DNA from: Phocaeicola faecium | Lineage (GTDB): Bacteria > Bacteroidota > Bacteroidia > Bacteroidales > Bacteroidaceae | Assembly: GCF_014837055.1 (NCBI RefSeq) | Contig: NZ_JACSPQ010000017.1 | Span: forward strand, 1 to 64,000 | Direction: 5' to 3' | Length of the DNA: 64,000 nt | Shown here: piece after piece, positions 20,794 through 30,169 of the stretch | Position numbering within the stretch: position 1 is the stretch's first letter | Layout of the letters: the number at the start of each line of letters is the position of its first letter | The notes under the pieces: generated by a model | The model's input: only the letters and a program-made list of their open reading frames with translations | Database searches by the model: none | Told to the model about the DNA's origin: nothing | Position numbers and translations under genes: made by a program

Positions 20794-22644
20794 ATGGATC
20801 TTTTCAACTATTCACGAAGACAGGCGGATGAGGTGAACGTCGGGGCAACTCCGATGGGTGGAGACAACCCTATCCGCCTGCAAAGCATGACTAACAAACC
20901 TACCACGGACACGGAGGCTTGTGTGGAACAGGCTATACGTATCATCGAAGCAGGAGGAGAGTATGTGCGCCTCACCACACAGGGGACGCGCGAGGCTGAG
21001 AATTTGAAAAATGTAAACATCGGCCTGCGTGAAAAAGGATATGATACCCCTTTGGTGGCCGATGTGCATTTTAATCCTAACGTAGCCGATGTTGCTGCTC
21101 TTTATGCTGAAAAGGTGCGGATTAATCCCGGAAACTACGTGGATGCCGCGCGTACCTTCAAGTCGCTGGAGTATTCCGACGAGGAATATGCCGCCGAAGT
21201 GCAGAAAATACGCGACCGCTTCGTTCCCTTCCTCAATATCTGTAAAGAGAATCATACGGCAATCCGTATCGGAGTAAACCACGGTTCGCTGTCCGACCGC
21301 ATCATGTCGCGCTATGGCGATACGCCGCAAGGCATGGTAGAATCGTGTATGGAGTTTTTGCGCATCTGTGTGAGCGAACATTTCACTGATGTCGTTATAT
21401 CCATCAAAGCCTCGAATACCACCGTCATGGTGAAAACCGTGCGTCTGTTGGTACAGCAGATGGAAGCTGAAGGCATGGCTTTCCCGCTTCATCTGGGAGT
21501 AACCGAAGCCGGCGACGGCGAAGACGGGCGCATCAAATCGGCATTGGGTATCGGTGCGCTGCTTGCCGACGGTTTGGGTGATACCATCCGCGTTTCGCTG
21601 AGCGAAGAACCCGAAAACGAAATCCCCGTAGCTCGGAAAATTGTGGATTACGTTATCCGTCGGGAAAATCATCCTTATATTCCCGGAAAAGCCGCCCCCG
21701 AATTTAACTACGTGGATTCGGCACGCCGCAAAACGGTTGCAGTAAAAAATATCGGCGGAAATAATCTGCCCATAGTGATTTCTGCACGCTTGGATAGCGA
21801 CGACATGGCGGTAAATGAATCCTTTAAGCCGGATTACATCTATTGCGGGCAAAAACTGCCCGAAGTGATGCGTGCGGATATCGGCTACATGGTAGACGCA
21901 ACGGCATGGAACGGAACAGAAAATACCTATCCGGCGTTTACCGGTCAGCAGTTAATCGAGCTGCATTATTCTCCGGCACCGCTGAAGTTTCTGTTTACTT
22001 CTTATATGGGGATGAACGATGAGGTGATAGCCTGCTTGAAACGCCATCCCGAAGTTGTGATTATTGCACAAAGCAATCACCCCAACCGGTTGGGCGAGCT
22101 GAGAGGAATCGCACACCAACTGATGGCGGAAGGACTGATGAATCCGTTGGTATTTTTCCAACATTATCAGGAAACCGCGCTCGAAGACTTCCAGATAAAG
22201 GCAGCTGTAGATATGGGTGCGTTGGTGTTTGACGGGCTGTGTGACGGTATTTTGCTCTATAACCTTTGTGAGAGCGAATTTACATCTGCTCAATCCGATG
22301 AAACAGCCTTTGCCATCTTGCAAGCCGGACGCTTGCGGACTTCGAAAACGGAATACATTTCATGCCCCGGATGCGGCCGTACGCTGTATGACTTGCAGGC
22401 TACCATAGCCCGCGTGAAAGCGGCAACGTCTCATCTGAAAGGCTTGAAAATAGCCGTTATGGGATGTATTGTCAACGGTCCCGGTGAAATGGCAGATGCC
22501 GATTACGGTTATGTAGGTGCCGGACGAGGAAAAATCAGCCTCTATAAAAAGAAAGAGTGCATCGAAAAAAACATTCCCGAAGAAAAAGCAGTAGAAAAAC
22601 TCGTAGAGCTGATCAAGGCAAACGGAGATTATCACGAGAAGTAA
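20794..22644 (+). CDS. ispG: 4-hydroxy-3-methylbut-2-enyl-diphosphate synthase
   Basis: 616 aa, the large three-domain form typical of Bacteroidetes, Chlamydiae and plants. It converts MEcPP to HMBPP in the non-mevalonate isoprenoid pathway. The N-terminal TIM barrel has NPIRLQSMTNKPTTDTE and VADVHFNPNVA, the middle insertion is about residues 290-490, and the C-terminal [4Fe-4S] domain holds SCPGCGRTLYDLQ and VMGCIVNGPGEMADADYGYV. Start at 20794 (MDLFNYSRRQA), 2 nt after the purE stop. A strong terminator follows. Confidence 0.96.
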   Translation: MDLFNYSRRQADEVNVGATPMGGDNPIRLQSMTNKPTTDTEACVEQAIRIIEAGGEYVRLTTQGTREAENLKNVNIGLREKGYDTPLVADVHFNPNVADVAALYAEKVRINPGNYVDAARTFKSLEYSDEEYAAEVQKIRDRFVPFLNICKENHTAIRIGVNHGSLSDRIMSRYGDTPQGMVESCMEFLRICVSEHFTDVVISIKASNTTVMVKTVRLLVQQMEAEGMAFPLHLGVTEAGDGEDGRIKSALGIGALLADGLGDTIRVSLSEEPENEIPVARKIVDYVIRRENHPYIPGKAAPEFNYVDSARRKTVAVKNIGGNNLPIVISARLDSDDMAVNESFKPDYIYCGQKLPEVMRADIGYMVDATAWNGTENTYPAFTGQQLIELHYSPAPLKFLFTSYMGMNDEVIACLKRHPEVVIIAQSNHPNRLGELRGIAHQLMAEGLMNPLVFFQHYQETALEDFQIKAAVDMGALVFDGLCDGILLYNLCESEFTSAQSDETAFAILQAGRLRTSKTEYISCPGCGRTLYDLQATIARVKAATSHLKGLKIAVMGCIVNGPGEMADADYGYVGAGRGKISLYKKKECIEKNIPEEKAVEKLVELIKANGDYHEK

Positions 22645-22664
22645 GCACTTCGATATAATGAAAA

Positions 22665-22715
22665 GGCGTGTACATTACGAAACTTAAAAAAAGAAAGTCG
22701 GTACACGCCGTTTTT
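22665..22715 (+). terminator. terminator of the rpoN-ispG operon
   Basis: GGCGTGTAC and GTACACGCC pair (9 bp); GTTTTT follows. Confidence 0.88.
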
Positions 22716-22808
22716 CTGTAATCAAATCTGAAATAGCGTTTTCGGAGAAGCGAATATCCTAAGAAGCTATAAAAATCAATTCTTTACCAGCAAAAAAAGT
22801 AGAAAATT

Positions 22809-22839
22809 TTTGCCTGTTCACGGAAAAGCCGTACCTTTG
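22809..22839 (+). promoter_or_regulatory. consensus promoter of rplM-rpsI
   Basis: TTTG (22809-22812), 19 bp, TACCTTTG (22832-22839): an exact Bacteroidetes -33/-7 pair. Transcription should start near 22846, giving a leader of about 119 nt before the rplM GTG. The leader contains a possible hairpin (ACAAAA with TTTTGT, about 22863-22890) and could be where ribosomal-protein feedback acts. Nothing else is coded between the ispG terminator and rplM. Confidence 0.8.
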
Positions 22840-22964
22840 CACGCCGATTATTATCAAAAGTGACAAAATTTAATCCGAAACGTTTTGTTTGTCTTTGTCC
22901 GAAGATGAATGAGACGCGAGGAAAGTTGTTTTTTAGTAGTAACATTTTAAAAAAAGATTTAAGA

Positions 22965-23426
22965 GTGGATACTTTAAGTTACAAGACCATTTCAGCAAAC
23001 AAAGAAACTGCAACGAAAGAATGGGTTGTAGTTGATGCTACCGATCAGGTCGTAGGCCGTCTCGGTGCGAAAGTTGCAAAATTGTTGAGAGGAAAGTACA
23101 AACCGAACTTTACTCCTCATGTAGATTGCGGCGACAATGTAATCATTATCAATGCAAGCAAAGTAAAATTTACGGGTAAAAAATGGACCGACAAGATTTA
23201 CCTGCGTTATACAGGCTATCCGGGCGGACAGCGTGAAATGACTCCGGCTGCTTTGATGGCGAAACCCAACGGCGCTGAGAAGCTGATGAAGAAAGTCGTA
23301 AAAGGAATGCTTCCTAAAAATCGTTTGGGCGATAAATTGCTGGGCAACTTGTATGTTTATGAAGGAAGCGAACATACACACGAAGCTCAATCTCCGAAAG
23401 TAATTGATATTAACTCACTTAAATAA
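22965..23426 (+). CDS. rplM: 50S ribosomal protein L13
   Basis: 153 aa, a part of the large ribosomal subunit. Recognised by TKEWVVVDATDQVVGRLGAKVAKLLRGK, FTPHVDCGDNVIIINA, YTGYPGGQRE and the C-terminal KGMLPKNRLGDKLL. The first ATG-like start of the open frame is at 22860, but the extra 35 residues match no L13. GTG at 22965 gives the family N-terminus MDTLSYKTISANK, so I use it. rpsI follows after 5 nt, the universal L13-S9 pair. Confidence 0.95.
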   Translation: MDTLSYKTISANKETATKEWVVVDATDQVVGRLGAKVAKLLRGKYKPNFTPHVDCGDNVIIINASKVKFTGKKWTDKIYLRYTGYPGGQREMTPAALMAKPNGAEKLMKKVVKGMLPKNRLGDKLLGNLYVYEGSEHTHEAQSPKVIDINSLK

Positions 23427-23431
23427 TAGAA

Positions 23432-23818
23432 ATGGAAGTAGTAAATGCATTAGGCAGACGTAAAAGCGCGATAGCTCGCGTTTTCGTAAGCGAAGGTACG
23501 GGAAAGATTACTATTAACAAGAGAGACCTTGCACAGTACTTTCCATCATCCATCCTACAATATGTAGTAAAACAGCCGCTGAACAAATTGGAAGTTGCTG
23601 AAAAATATGATATCAAAGTAAATCTGCGTGGTGGCGGTTTCACCGGTCAGTCACAAGCTCTGCGCTTGGCTATCGCTCGTGCGTTGGTGAAAATCAATCC
23701 GGAAGACAAGAAGGCACTTCGTGCTGAAGGCTTCATGACTCGTGACTCACGTGCCGTTGAACGTAAGAAACCGGGACGTCCGAAAGCACGCCGCAGATTC
23801 CAGTTCAGTAAACGTTAA
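23432..23818 (+). CDS. rpsI: 30S ribosomal protein S9
   Basis: 128 aa, normal length. Small-subunit protein whose C-terminal tail reaches the P-site tRNA. Visible are MEVVNALGRRKSAIARVFV, the NLRGGGFTGQSQALRLAIARAL core, and the basic C-terminus KKPGRPKARRRFQFSKR ending in the conserved K-R. Directly after rplM. Confidence 0.97.
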   Translation: MEVVNALGRRKSAIARVFVSEGTGKITINKRDLAQYFPSSILQYVVKQPLNKLEVAEKYDIKVNLRGGGFTGQSQALRLAIARALVKINPEDKKALRAEGFMTRDSRAVERKKPGRPKARRRFQFSKR

Positions 23819-23819
23819 G

Positions 23820-23925
23820 CTTTTGAGTTTGTTAGTTTTTAAGTTTGTAAGTTTGTTTAAGTAATCGGTTTCCCCAGACTTACGCCGACTCAAGAGCTTA
23901 AAAACTCAAAAACTTAAAATAAAAG
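23820..23925. repeat. AT-rich inverted repeat between rpsI and rpsB
   Basis: The left arm (23820-23842, CTTTTGAGTTTG and so on) is loosely complementary to the right arm (23894-23925, CTTAAAAACTCAAAAACTT). Built from AAGTTT/AAACTT units. It could form a long imperfect hairpin in the transcript. Confidence 0.6.
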
Positions 23926-24034
23926 CGTTTAGTATCTAAACCGTCGGGATTTTCCCTACATGGTTTGCGGAGAAACTACCCGGCAGTTGGTTCAATTAAC
24001 AAAAAAGAAAGTAAACGATTTAAAGATTAAAACA

Positions 24035-24871
24035 ATGTCAAGAGTAAATTTTGATACATTATTGGAGGCTGGTTGCCACTTCGGACACCTTAAAAGAAAG
24101 TGGAACCCGGCAATGGCTCCCTATATTTTCATGGAACGCAACGGAATCCATATTATCGACCTTAACAAAACCGTTGCTAAAGTAGATGAGGCTGCTGAAG
24201 CCCTGAAGCAAATTGCAAAATCAGGAAAGAAAATCCTGTTCGTTGCTACTAAGAAACAAGCAAAACAAATCGTAGCTGAGAAAGCTACATCTATCAATAT
24301 GCCTTATGTTATCGAACGTTGGCCGGGCGGTATGTTGACTAACTTCCCCACCATCCGTAAGGCTGTGAAGAAAATGGCTACTATCGATAAGTTGACTAAC
24401 GATGGTACATTCTCTAACTTGTCAAAAAGAGAAATTCTTCAGATCTCTCGTCAGCGTGCTAAATTGGAAAAGAACCTCGGTTCTATTGCTGATTTGACTC
24501 GTCTGCCGTCTGCATTGTTTGTTGTTGACGTATTGAAAGAAAATATCGCAGTACGCGAAGCTAACCGTTTGGGTATTCCTGTATTTGCTATTGTAGATAC
24601 AAACTCAGATCCTTCTAATGTAGATTTCGTAATCCCTGCAAACGATGACGCTACCAAGTCTATCGAAATCATTCTCGATGCTTGTTGCGCAGCAGTAGCA
24701 GAAGGATTGGAAGAAAGAAAAGCTGAGAAGGTAGACATGGAAGCTGCAGGAGAAAATACTCCGAAAGCTCCGAAGAAAAAAACGGCTAAAGCGCGTATGG
24801 ATAAGGCTGAAGAAGATGCAATCAACGCATCTAAGGCTGCCGCTTTCATCGACAAAGAAGAAGAGGCTTAA
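24035..24871 (+). CDS. rpsB: 30S ribosomal protein S2
   Basis: 278 aa. Small-subunit protein needed for S1-region assembly. Typical parts: LLEAGCHFGHLKRKWNPAMAP, IHIIDLNKTV, ERWPGGMLTNFPTIRK, PSALFVVDV and IPVFAIVDTNSDPSNVDFVIP. The C-terminal tail (about 235-278) is charged and alanine/lysine-rich, longer than in E. coli S2 but usual in Bacteroidetes. Start at 24035 (MSRVNFDTLLEAG); upstream codons to 23960 are not S2-like. tsf follows after an AT-rich repeat. Confidence 0.96.
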   Translation: MSRVNFDTLLEAGCHFGHLKRKWNPAMAPYIFMERNGIHIIDLNKTVAKVDEAAEALKQIAKSGKKILFVATKKQAKQIVAEKATSINMPYVIERWPGGMLTNFPTIRKAVKKMATIDKLTNDGTFSNLSKREILQISRQRAKLEKNLGSIADLTRLPSALFVVDVLKENIAVREANRLGIPVFAIVDTNSDPSNVDFVIPANDDATKSIEIILDACCAAVAEGLEERKAEKVDMEAAGENTPKAPKKKTAKARMDKAEEDAINASKAAAFIDKEEEA

Positions 24872-24879
24872 TATTTATT

Positions 24880-25008
24880 CAAGAATAGAAGATTGAGAAT
24901 TGAAAATTAAAGGAATTGATTTTATTATCCTTTTTCTTTAATTCTCAATTCTCAATTTTCGTATATGACGTTCTTGAACATTCATTTTTAATTTTCAATT
25001 TCTAATTT
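24880..25008. repeat. AT-rich inverted repeat between rpsB and tsf
   Basis: TTGAGAATTGAAAATTAA units (24893 onward) face TTAATTCTCAATTCTCAATT (24938-24957), and a further AATTTTCAATTTCTAATTT lies at 24991-25009. A long imperfect hairpin of low-complexity ATTGAGAATTGAAAATT type. Confidence 0.65.
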
Positions 25009-25021
25009 AAATAAGATTACT

Positions 25022-25846
25022 ATGGCTGTAAGTATGGCTGATATCCAGCACTTGCGTAAAATGACAGGAGCTGGTATGATGGATTGCAAAAACGCTTTGA
25101 CCGAAGCTGAAGGAAACTTCGATAAAGCAATGGAAATTATCCGTAAAAAAGGACAGGCAGTAGCTGCTAAACGTTCTGACCGTGAAACTTCAGAAGGTTG
25201 CGTTTTGGCTAAGTCTACCGGAGATTATGCCGCTATGATTGCGCTGAAATGTGAAACTGACTTCGTGGCTAAGAACTCAGACTTCGTGGCTTTGACTCAG
25301 GCTATCCTCGATGCTGCTATCGCTAACAAATGTCAGACTATCGACGAAATCAAAGCTCTTCCGATGGGTAACGGTACGGTAGCTGATGCTATTGTTGAAC
25401 GTAGCGGTATTACGGGTGAAAAAACAGAATTGGATGGTTATAACTTCGTTTCTGGAGCTTGCACTGCTATTTACAACCACCAAAATAAGAACCAATTGTG
25501 TACGTTGGTTGCTTTCAACAAGGCTTGCGACGAAAAGGTTGCACACGAAATCTGTATGCAGATTGCAGCTATGAGTCCGATTGCTATCGATGAAGCAGGT
25601 GTTCCGGCTGACGTATTGGCTCGCGAAAAAGAAATCGCTGCCGATAAAGCACGTCAAGAAGGTAAACCTGAAAACATGATTGAAAAAATCGCAATGGGAC
25701 GTTTGGGCAAATTCTACAAAGAAGTATGTCTGCTGAAACAAGAAAGCATCATGGATCCGAAGAAAACGGTTGCTGATGTTTTGAAAGCTGCTGACCCTGA
25801 ATTGGCAGTAGTTGACTTCAAGCGTTTCACTTTGCGTGCTGAATAA
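25022..25846 (+). CDS. tsf: elongation factor Ts
   Basis: 274 aa. Guanine nucleotide exchange factor for EF-Tu. The N-terminal UBA-like domain carries LRKMTGAGMMDCKNALTEAEGNFDKAMEIIRKKG; the TDFVAKNSDF motif contacts EF-Tu; two core subdomains follow. Start MAVSMADIQHLRKMTG is normal. It lies downstream of rpsB as in most bacteria and is closed by a terminator. Confidence 0.97.
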   Translation: MAVSMADIQHLRKMTGAGMMDCKNALTEAEGNFDKAMEIIRKKGQAVAAKRSDRETSEGCVLAKSTGDYAAMIALKCETDFVAKNSDFVALTQAILDAAIANKCQTIDEIKALPMGNGTVADAIVERSGITGEKTELDGYNFVSGACTAIYNHQNKNQLCTLVAFNKACDEKVAHEICMQIAAMSPIAIDEAGVPADVLAREKEIAADKARQEGKPENMIEKIAMGRLGKFYKEVCLLKQESIMDPKKTVADVLKAADPELAVVDFKRFTLRAE

Positions 25847-25875
25847 AATCAGTCCTTGCGAGGGACTTTAAGATA

Positions 25876-25932
25876 AGGCATGGATTTTATAAATGGGAGC
25901 CTCTCACTTGTAAATTCCATGCCTAATTTTTT
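25876..25932 (+). terminator. terminator after tsf
   Basis: AGGCATGGA (25876-25884) pairs with TCCATGCCT (25916-25924), followed by a T-rich tail. A smaller hairpin (AGTCC/GGGACT) precedes it. Confidence 0.8.
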
Positions 25933-25968
25933 ATCCGGATAATTTGTTTTATTTTTTAATCTAAATAC

Positions 25969-27918
25969 ATGAAATACATTTGGCTATTTGTTTTGATTTG
26001 CTGTGTTGGCGGTAATTTGGCAGCAAAAGAGATTGTTTCCTTACTCTCTCCGAACGGAAAGATAGAAGTAAAAGTGCGTGCTTCGGATAAAATTTATTAC
26101 GACATCTTTCTGGAAGGAAATCCTGTATTAGAAAATAATGTACTGAGCCTGACTTTGCGTGGCGAAACTTTGGGATTGAATCCTGTGGTAAGAAAGGTTC
26201 AGAAGACACAAATTAATGAAGAGTTACATCCTGTTGTTCCCTTAAAATATGCTACGGTTGCGAATCGGTGTGCCGAAGCCTTTATACAGATGAAAGGCAA
26301 CTGGGGAATACGGTTTAGAGCGTATGACGATGGGGTAGCCTACCGTTTTGTGTTGCAGCGGAAGGGGGAGGTTGAGGTTCTGACGGAGGAGATGAATTTA
26401 AACGTTCCTGACGACTGTTTGCTTCACTTGCAGCAGCCGGGAGGTTTTAAGACTTCGTACGAAGAAGCCTATACGCATGTGGCTTGTCGGGACTGGAAAA
26501 CAGAGAAACGTTTGGCTACTCTCCCTGCGTTGTTTGAAACGGCAGATTCTGTTCATATCTTGATTTCCGAAGCCGATTTGCATGATTATCCTTGCCTCTT
26601 TCTTACAGGAGACAAGGAACGGGGAATAACTTCTGCTTTCCCGAAAGTTCCGTTAGAATTTGGCGAAGACGGAGACCGGAGTTTGAAGATTCTTCAAGAG
26701 GCGGATTATATAGCCCGTACATCCGGAAAGCGAGATTTCCCGTGGCGGTACTTTGTTGTGACGGCAGACGATAAGGTGATTGTTGAGAATACGATGAATT
26801 GCAGGCTGTCGGGACAGAGCAAGCTGGAAGATGTTTCGTGGATACATCCCGGACAGGTGAGCTGGGAGTGGTGGAACGGAGCTTCGCCCTACGGCGATGA
26901 CGTGAATTTTGTTTCCGGATTTAATCTGAATACATATAAATATTATATTGATTTTGCTGCCAAGCACGGAATCCCTTATATCCTTTTAGACGAAGGGTGG
27001 GCAGCAAGCACGTACGATCCTTATACCCCGAATCCGGAGGTAGACGTACACGAACTGATCCGATACGGAAAAGAAAAGAATGTAGGAATTGTGTTGTGGC
27101 TTACTTGGCTGTGTGTCGACCGTCATCCCGAATTGTTTGCTAAATTCCATGAGTGGGGAGTGAAAGGCGTGAAGATTGATTTCATGGACCGTAGCGACCA
27201 ATGGATGGTTAATTTTTATGAGCGTGTAGCCCGTGCAGCAGCCGAAAATCATATTTTGGTCGATTTCCACGGTTCGTTCAAGCCTGCCGGGTTGGAGTAT
27301 AAATATCCCAATGTGCTGTCTTACGAGGGAGTGCGCGGTATGGAACAGATGCAGGGATGCACACCCGACAACAGCCTTTATTTCCCTTTCATAAGAAATG
27401 CCGTGGGCGCGATGGATTATACACCGGGAGCCATGATAAGTATGCAGCCGGAGGTATATAGCGGTTGCCGCCCTAATTCGTCGAGCATCGGGACACGTGC
27501 TTATCAGTTGGCACTGTATGTTGTGTTCGAAAGCGGTTTGCAGATGCTTGCCGATAATCCTACTTTATATTATCGCAACGAAGACTGTACCCGTTTCATT
27601 ACCGATGTCCCTGTTACGTGGGATGAAACGAAAGTTTTGGCTGCCGAAGTGGGGAAATATGTGATAGTGGCAAAGCGGAAAGCCGGAAAATGGTATATAG
27701 GCGGCATTACGAATAACGAAGAGAAGGAGCGTAGTTTTAGCTTGAACTTCGACTTTCTGCCGGAAGGGAAACAATATAAAATGACTTTGTTTGAAGATGG
27801 CATCAATGCCGGTCATCAAGCCATGGATTATCGGAAAAAGGAGATTACGGTAAAGCGTGGCGATAAGTTATCGGTAAAGATGGTTCGTAACGGCGGTATG
27901 GCTGCCGTGTTGGAGTGA
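25969..27918 (+). CDS. GH97 glycoside hydrolase (retaining type), copy 1
   Basis: 649 aa with signal peptide (MKYIWLFVLICCVGGNLAA), so periplasmic. N-terminal beta-sandwich (about 20-270), a TIM barrel (about 280-560) beginning WEWWNGASPYGDDVNF, and a C-terminal beta domain. Barrel motifs: YILLDEGWAAS, VKIDFMDRSDQW with D404, and VLSYEGVRGME with E453. An Asp in KIDFMD is the nucleophile of the retaining branch of GH97 (alpha-galactosidase and beta-L-arabinopyranosidase members); inverting SusB-type alpha-glucosidases have Gly there. It stands alone between tsf and dnaG, 2.6 kb before the main PUL; no promoter box was recognised. Confidence 0.9.
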   Translation: MKYIWLFVLICCVGGNLAAKEIVSLLSPNGKIEVKVRASDKIYYDIFLEGNPVLENNVLSLTLRGETLGLNPVVRKVQKTQINEELHPVVPLKYATVANRCAEAFIQMKGNWGIRFRAYDDGVAYRFVLQRKGEVEVLTEEMNLNVPDDCLLHLQQPGGFKTSYEEAYTHVACRDWKTEKRLATLPALFETADSVHILISEADLHDYPCLFLTGDKERGITSAFPKVPLEFGEDGDRSLKILQEADYIARTSGKRDFPWRYFVVTADDKVIVENTMNCRLSGQSKLEDVSWIHPGQVSWEWWNGASPYGDDVNFVSGFNLNTYKYYIDFAAKHGIPYILLDEGWAASTYDPYTPNPEVDVHELIRYGKEKNVGIVLWLTWLCVDRHPELFAKFHEWGVKGVKIDFMDRSDQWMVNFYERVARAAAENHILVDFHGSFKPAGLEYKYPNVLSYEGVRGMEQMQGCTPDNSLYFPFIRNAVGAMDYTPGAMISMQPEVYSGCRPNSSSIGTRAYQLALYVVFESGLQMLADNPTLYYRNEDCTRFITDVPVTWDETKVLAAEVGKYVIVAKRKAGKWYIGGITNNEEKERSFSLNFDFLPEGKQYKMTLFEDGINAGHQAMDYRKKEITVKRGDKLSVKMVRNGGMAAVLE

Positions 27919-27924
27919 TTATAA

Positions 27925-27968
27925 AAACAGCAGCAGATGTGTATTCGTATGCACATCTGCTGCTGTTT
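27925..27968. terminator. bidirectional terminator between GH97 and dnaG
   Basis: AAACAGCAGCAGATGTG and CACATCTGCTGCTGTTT form a perfect 17-bp stem with a 10-nt loop between two convergent genes. Confidence 0.92.
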
Positions 27969-27973
27969 CCCGC

Positions 27974-30088
27974 TTACGGTTTTAACACCACGCGGTCGCC
28001 GGCATTTTGTGCCATCAGGCTCTGTGTTTCGTGCAGTTCCTTGTAGTGTTTCATGATTTCCGCACAGCGCACCGGGTCGTTGGCGATGGCAGGGTCGGTC
28101 AGCGCCTGAAGCGTGTGCTTCATTTCCTCGTCTACGATAGACAGTTTGAAGTCGACCAACAGGCGGGGAATCAGTTCGTACAAACGTTCTTCGTCGGTCA
28201 CTATTTTCTGCCCTTTCGAGTGGTATTTGCTAAGTTGGTAACGCTCGCTTATCATGTCTACGGCAAGTTTGCTTACCTGCGGGTCGGGGTGGGCGATGAA
28301 ATACCGCTCGGCGGTAAAATGTTCATCGTGCAAGTGGGCTTCCGCTTCTTTCAGAACCCGGCGGTGGAGTGCGTCGTGAAACTGAAGTTCGTCTTCTTTC
28401 AGGCTTGAAGCGATACATTCGATGACAGTCAGCGGGTGCTGCTCGCCGTTCTCGTCTTCTACGTAACACATGATTTTCTCTCCGTGGCGTATCAGCATCC
28501 GGATTAATTCTTCTTCTTTGGCATAGAAAACGCTTTGTTCGTTTCCCGTGGTGGGGATAAACGAAGTGTAATTGTCCGGTTCTTCACTTTGAGGCGCGGG
28601 CGAGATAACAGACGCGGGTATGTCTTCCGGAGCGGGAGGAGGCGGAACGGGTGTCGATGCATCCGATGGGGGAAGCGTGCCGGCAGGTTGCGACTGCCGT
28701 GTTTCGTCAGCAGGCGAAAGGGCGTTGCGCTGCTCCCGTTCCCGTTTGCGCTGTTCTTCCTTGAATTTTGTTTCGCGCGCCTGTTCGATAAGTTTCGCCG
28801 TGGCTTCCACCAATATTTTTTCTTCCATCTGGAGCAACTGGCTGCATTCGCGGATGTATACCGAACGCACAATGGCGTCGGGTATCACCGAGATACTCTT
28901 CACGATGCTCGAAATCAGTCCGGCACGCTTGATGGGGTCTTTCCCGGCTTCTTCCAACAGCAGGTTGGTCTTGAAGCGGATAAAATCCACCTCGTGGGCG
29001 TTGATATAGGCTTGGTAATCCGTAGCGTTGTGCTTGCGGGCGAAGCTGTCGGGGTCGTCGCCGTCGGGCAGGAGGCAGACTTTGACGTTCATGCCTTCCT
29101 CTAACAACATGTCAATGCCTCGGATGCTTGCCTTGATACCCGCTCCATCGCCATCGTAAAGCACGGTGATGTTATTCGTAAAGCGGTGAATCAACCGGAT
29201 TTGGTCGGACGTAAGCGCCGTACCCGATGAGGCTACCACGTTCTCAATTCCGCTTTGGTGCATCGAAATCACGTCGGTGTAACCTTCTACAAGGAAACAG
29301 CGGTCTTGACGGACGATTGCTTGCTTGGCAAAATAAATGCCATACAGCTCTTTGCTTTTGTGGTAGATTTCCGATTCGGGCGAGTTGACGTATTTCATCT
29401 GCACGTTTTTCGTTGCCGCACTCAACACACGCCCTCCGAACGCCACCACCTTTCCCGAAATGGTATGTACCGGGAAGATGACACGTCCCCAAAAGCGGTC
29501 GCGCAGGGTCCCGTCGTCTTTTTTGTAACACAGTCCGGTTTTAATCAGGAAATCTTCTTTGTAACCTTTCTGCAAGGCAGCCTTTGCCAGTGCGTCGCGG
29601 CTCTCCGTGCTGTATCCTAATTGGAATTTCTTGATGATGTCATCCCGGAATCCACGTCCGCGCAGGTACGTCATTCCGATGCGTTGCCCGTCGATGTGAT
29701 TATATAAAATGTCTTGAAAATATTCGGAAGCAAACTGGTTGACCACGAACAGACTTTCGCGCAGGCTGTTTGCCTGCTTCTCCTCGTTGGTCAGTTCGCG
29801 TTCCTTGATTTCGATGTTGTACTTCCGCGCCAGCCATTTCAGTGCTTCGTAATACGAGAGCTGTTCATGCTCCATAATGAAGTGAATCACGTTTCCTCCC
29901 TTTCCGCAGCTGAAACATTTACATACTCCCTTGCTGGGCGATACGCTGAACGAAGGGGTTTTTTCGTTGTGGAACGGGCATAGCCCGATGTAGTTGACGC
30001 CCCGTTTGCGTAGCGTTACAAATTCGGAAACCACATCAACTATTTGTGCGGCGTCCAATATACGGTCTATGGTGGCTTGGTCTATCAT
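27974..30088 (-). CDS. dnaG: DNA primase
   Basis: 704 aa. Makes RNA primers for chromosomal replication. The N-terminal zinc-binding domain has CPFHNEKTPSFSV and CFSCGKGGN. The TOPRIM RNA polymerase domain has FGGRVL, the acidic VEGYTDVISMH and VLYDGDGAGIKA. A proline/glutamine-rich linker (about 445-545) joins a C-terminal helicase-binding domain. I chose the start MIDQATIDRIL at 30088; the open frame continues upstream, but a minus-strand -7 box (30099-30106) lies just before this ATG. It interrupts two GH97 loci and is surely chromosomal core. Confidence 0.96.
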   Translation of the reverse strand: MIDQATIDRILDAAQIVDVVSEFVTLRKRGVNYIGLCPFHNEKTPSFSVSPSKGVCKCFSCGKGGNVIHFIMEHEQLSYYEALKWLARKYNIEIKERELTNEEKQANSLRESLFVVNQFASEYFQDILYNHIDGQRIGMTYLRGRGFRDDIIKKFQLGYSTESRDALAKAALQKGYKEDFLIKTGLCYKKDDGTLRDRFWGRVIFPVHTISGKVVAFGGRVLSAATKNVQMKYVNSPESEIYHKSKELYGIYFAKQAIVRQDRCFLVEGYTDVISMHQSGIENVVASSGTALTSDQIRLIHRFTNNITVLYDGDGAGIKASIRGIDMLLEEGMNVKVCLLPDGDDPDSFARKHNATDYQAYINAHEVDFIRFKTNLLLEEAGKDPIKRAGLISSIVKSISVIPDAIVRSVYIRECSQLLQMEEKILVEATAKLIEQARETKFKEEQRKREREQRNALSPADETRQSQPAGTLPPSDASTPVPPPPAPEDIPASVISPAPQSEEPDNYTSFIPTTGNEQSVFYAKEEELIRMLIRHGEKIMCYVEDENGEQHPLTVIECIASSLKEDELQFHDALHRRVLKEAEAHLHDEHFTAERYFIAHPDPQVSKLAVDMISERYQLSKYHSKGQKIVTDEERLYELIPRLLVDFKLSIVDEEMKHTLQALTDPAIANDPVRCAEIMKHYKELHETQSLMAQNAGDRVVLKP

Positions 30089-30098
30089 AATCAAACGA

Positions 30099-30106
30099 CA
30101 AATGTA
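30099..30106 (-). promoter_or_regulatory. -7 box of dnaG
   Basis: TACATTTG on the minus strand, 10 nt before the ATG, implying a very short 5' leader. Confidence 0.6.
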
Positions 30107-30169
30107 CGGAAAAAACTGGAACAGACGTTTTATTTTTTGTGCGAAGATGAGCATTTGTTTTTATTTTCA

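Noticed and set aside
28007-29620. several plus-strand frames across dnaG
   Set aside because: Shadows of the primase coding sequence; no signals or domains.
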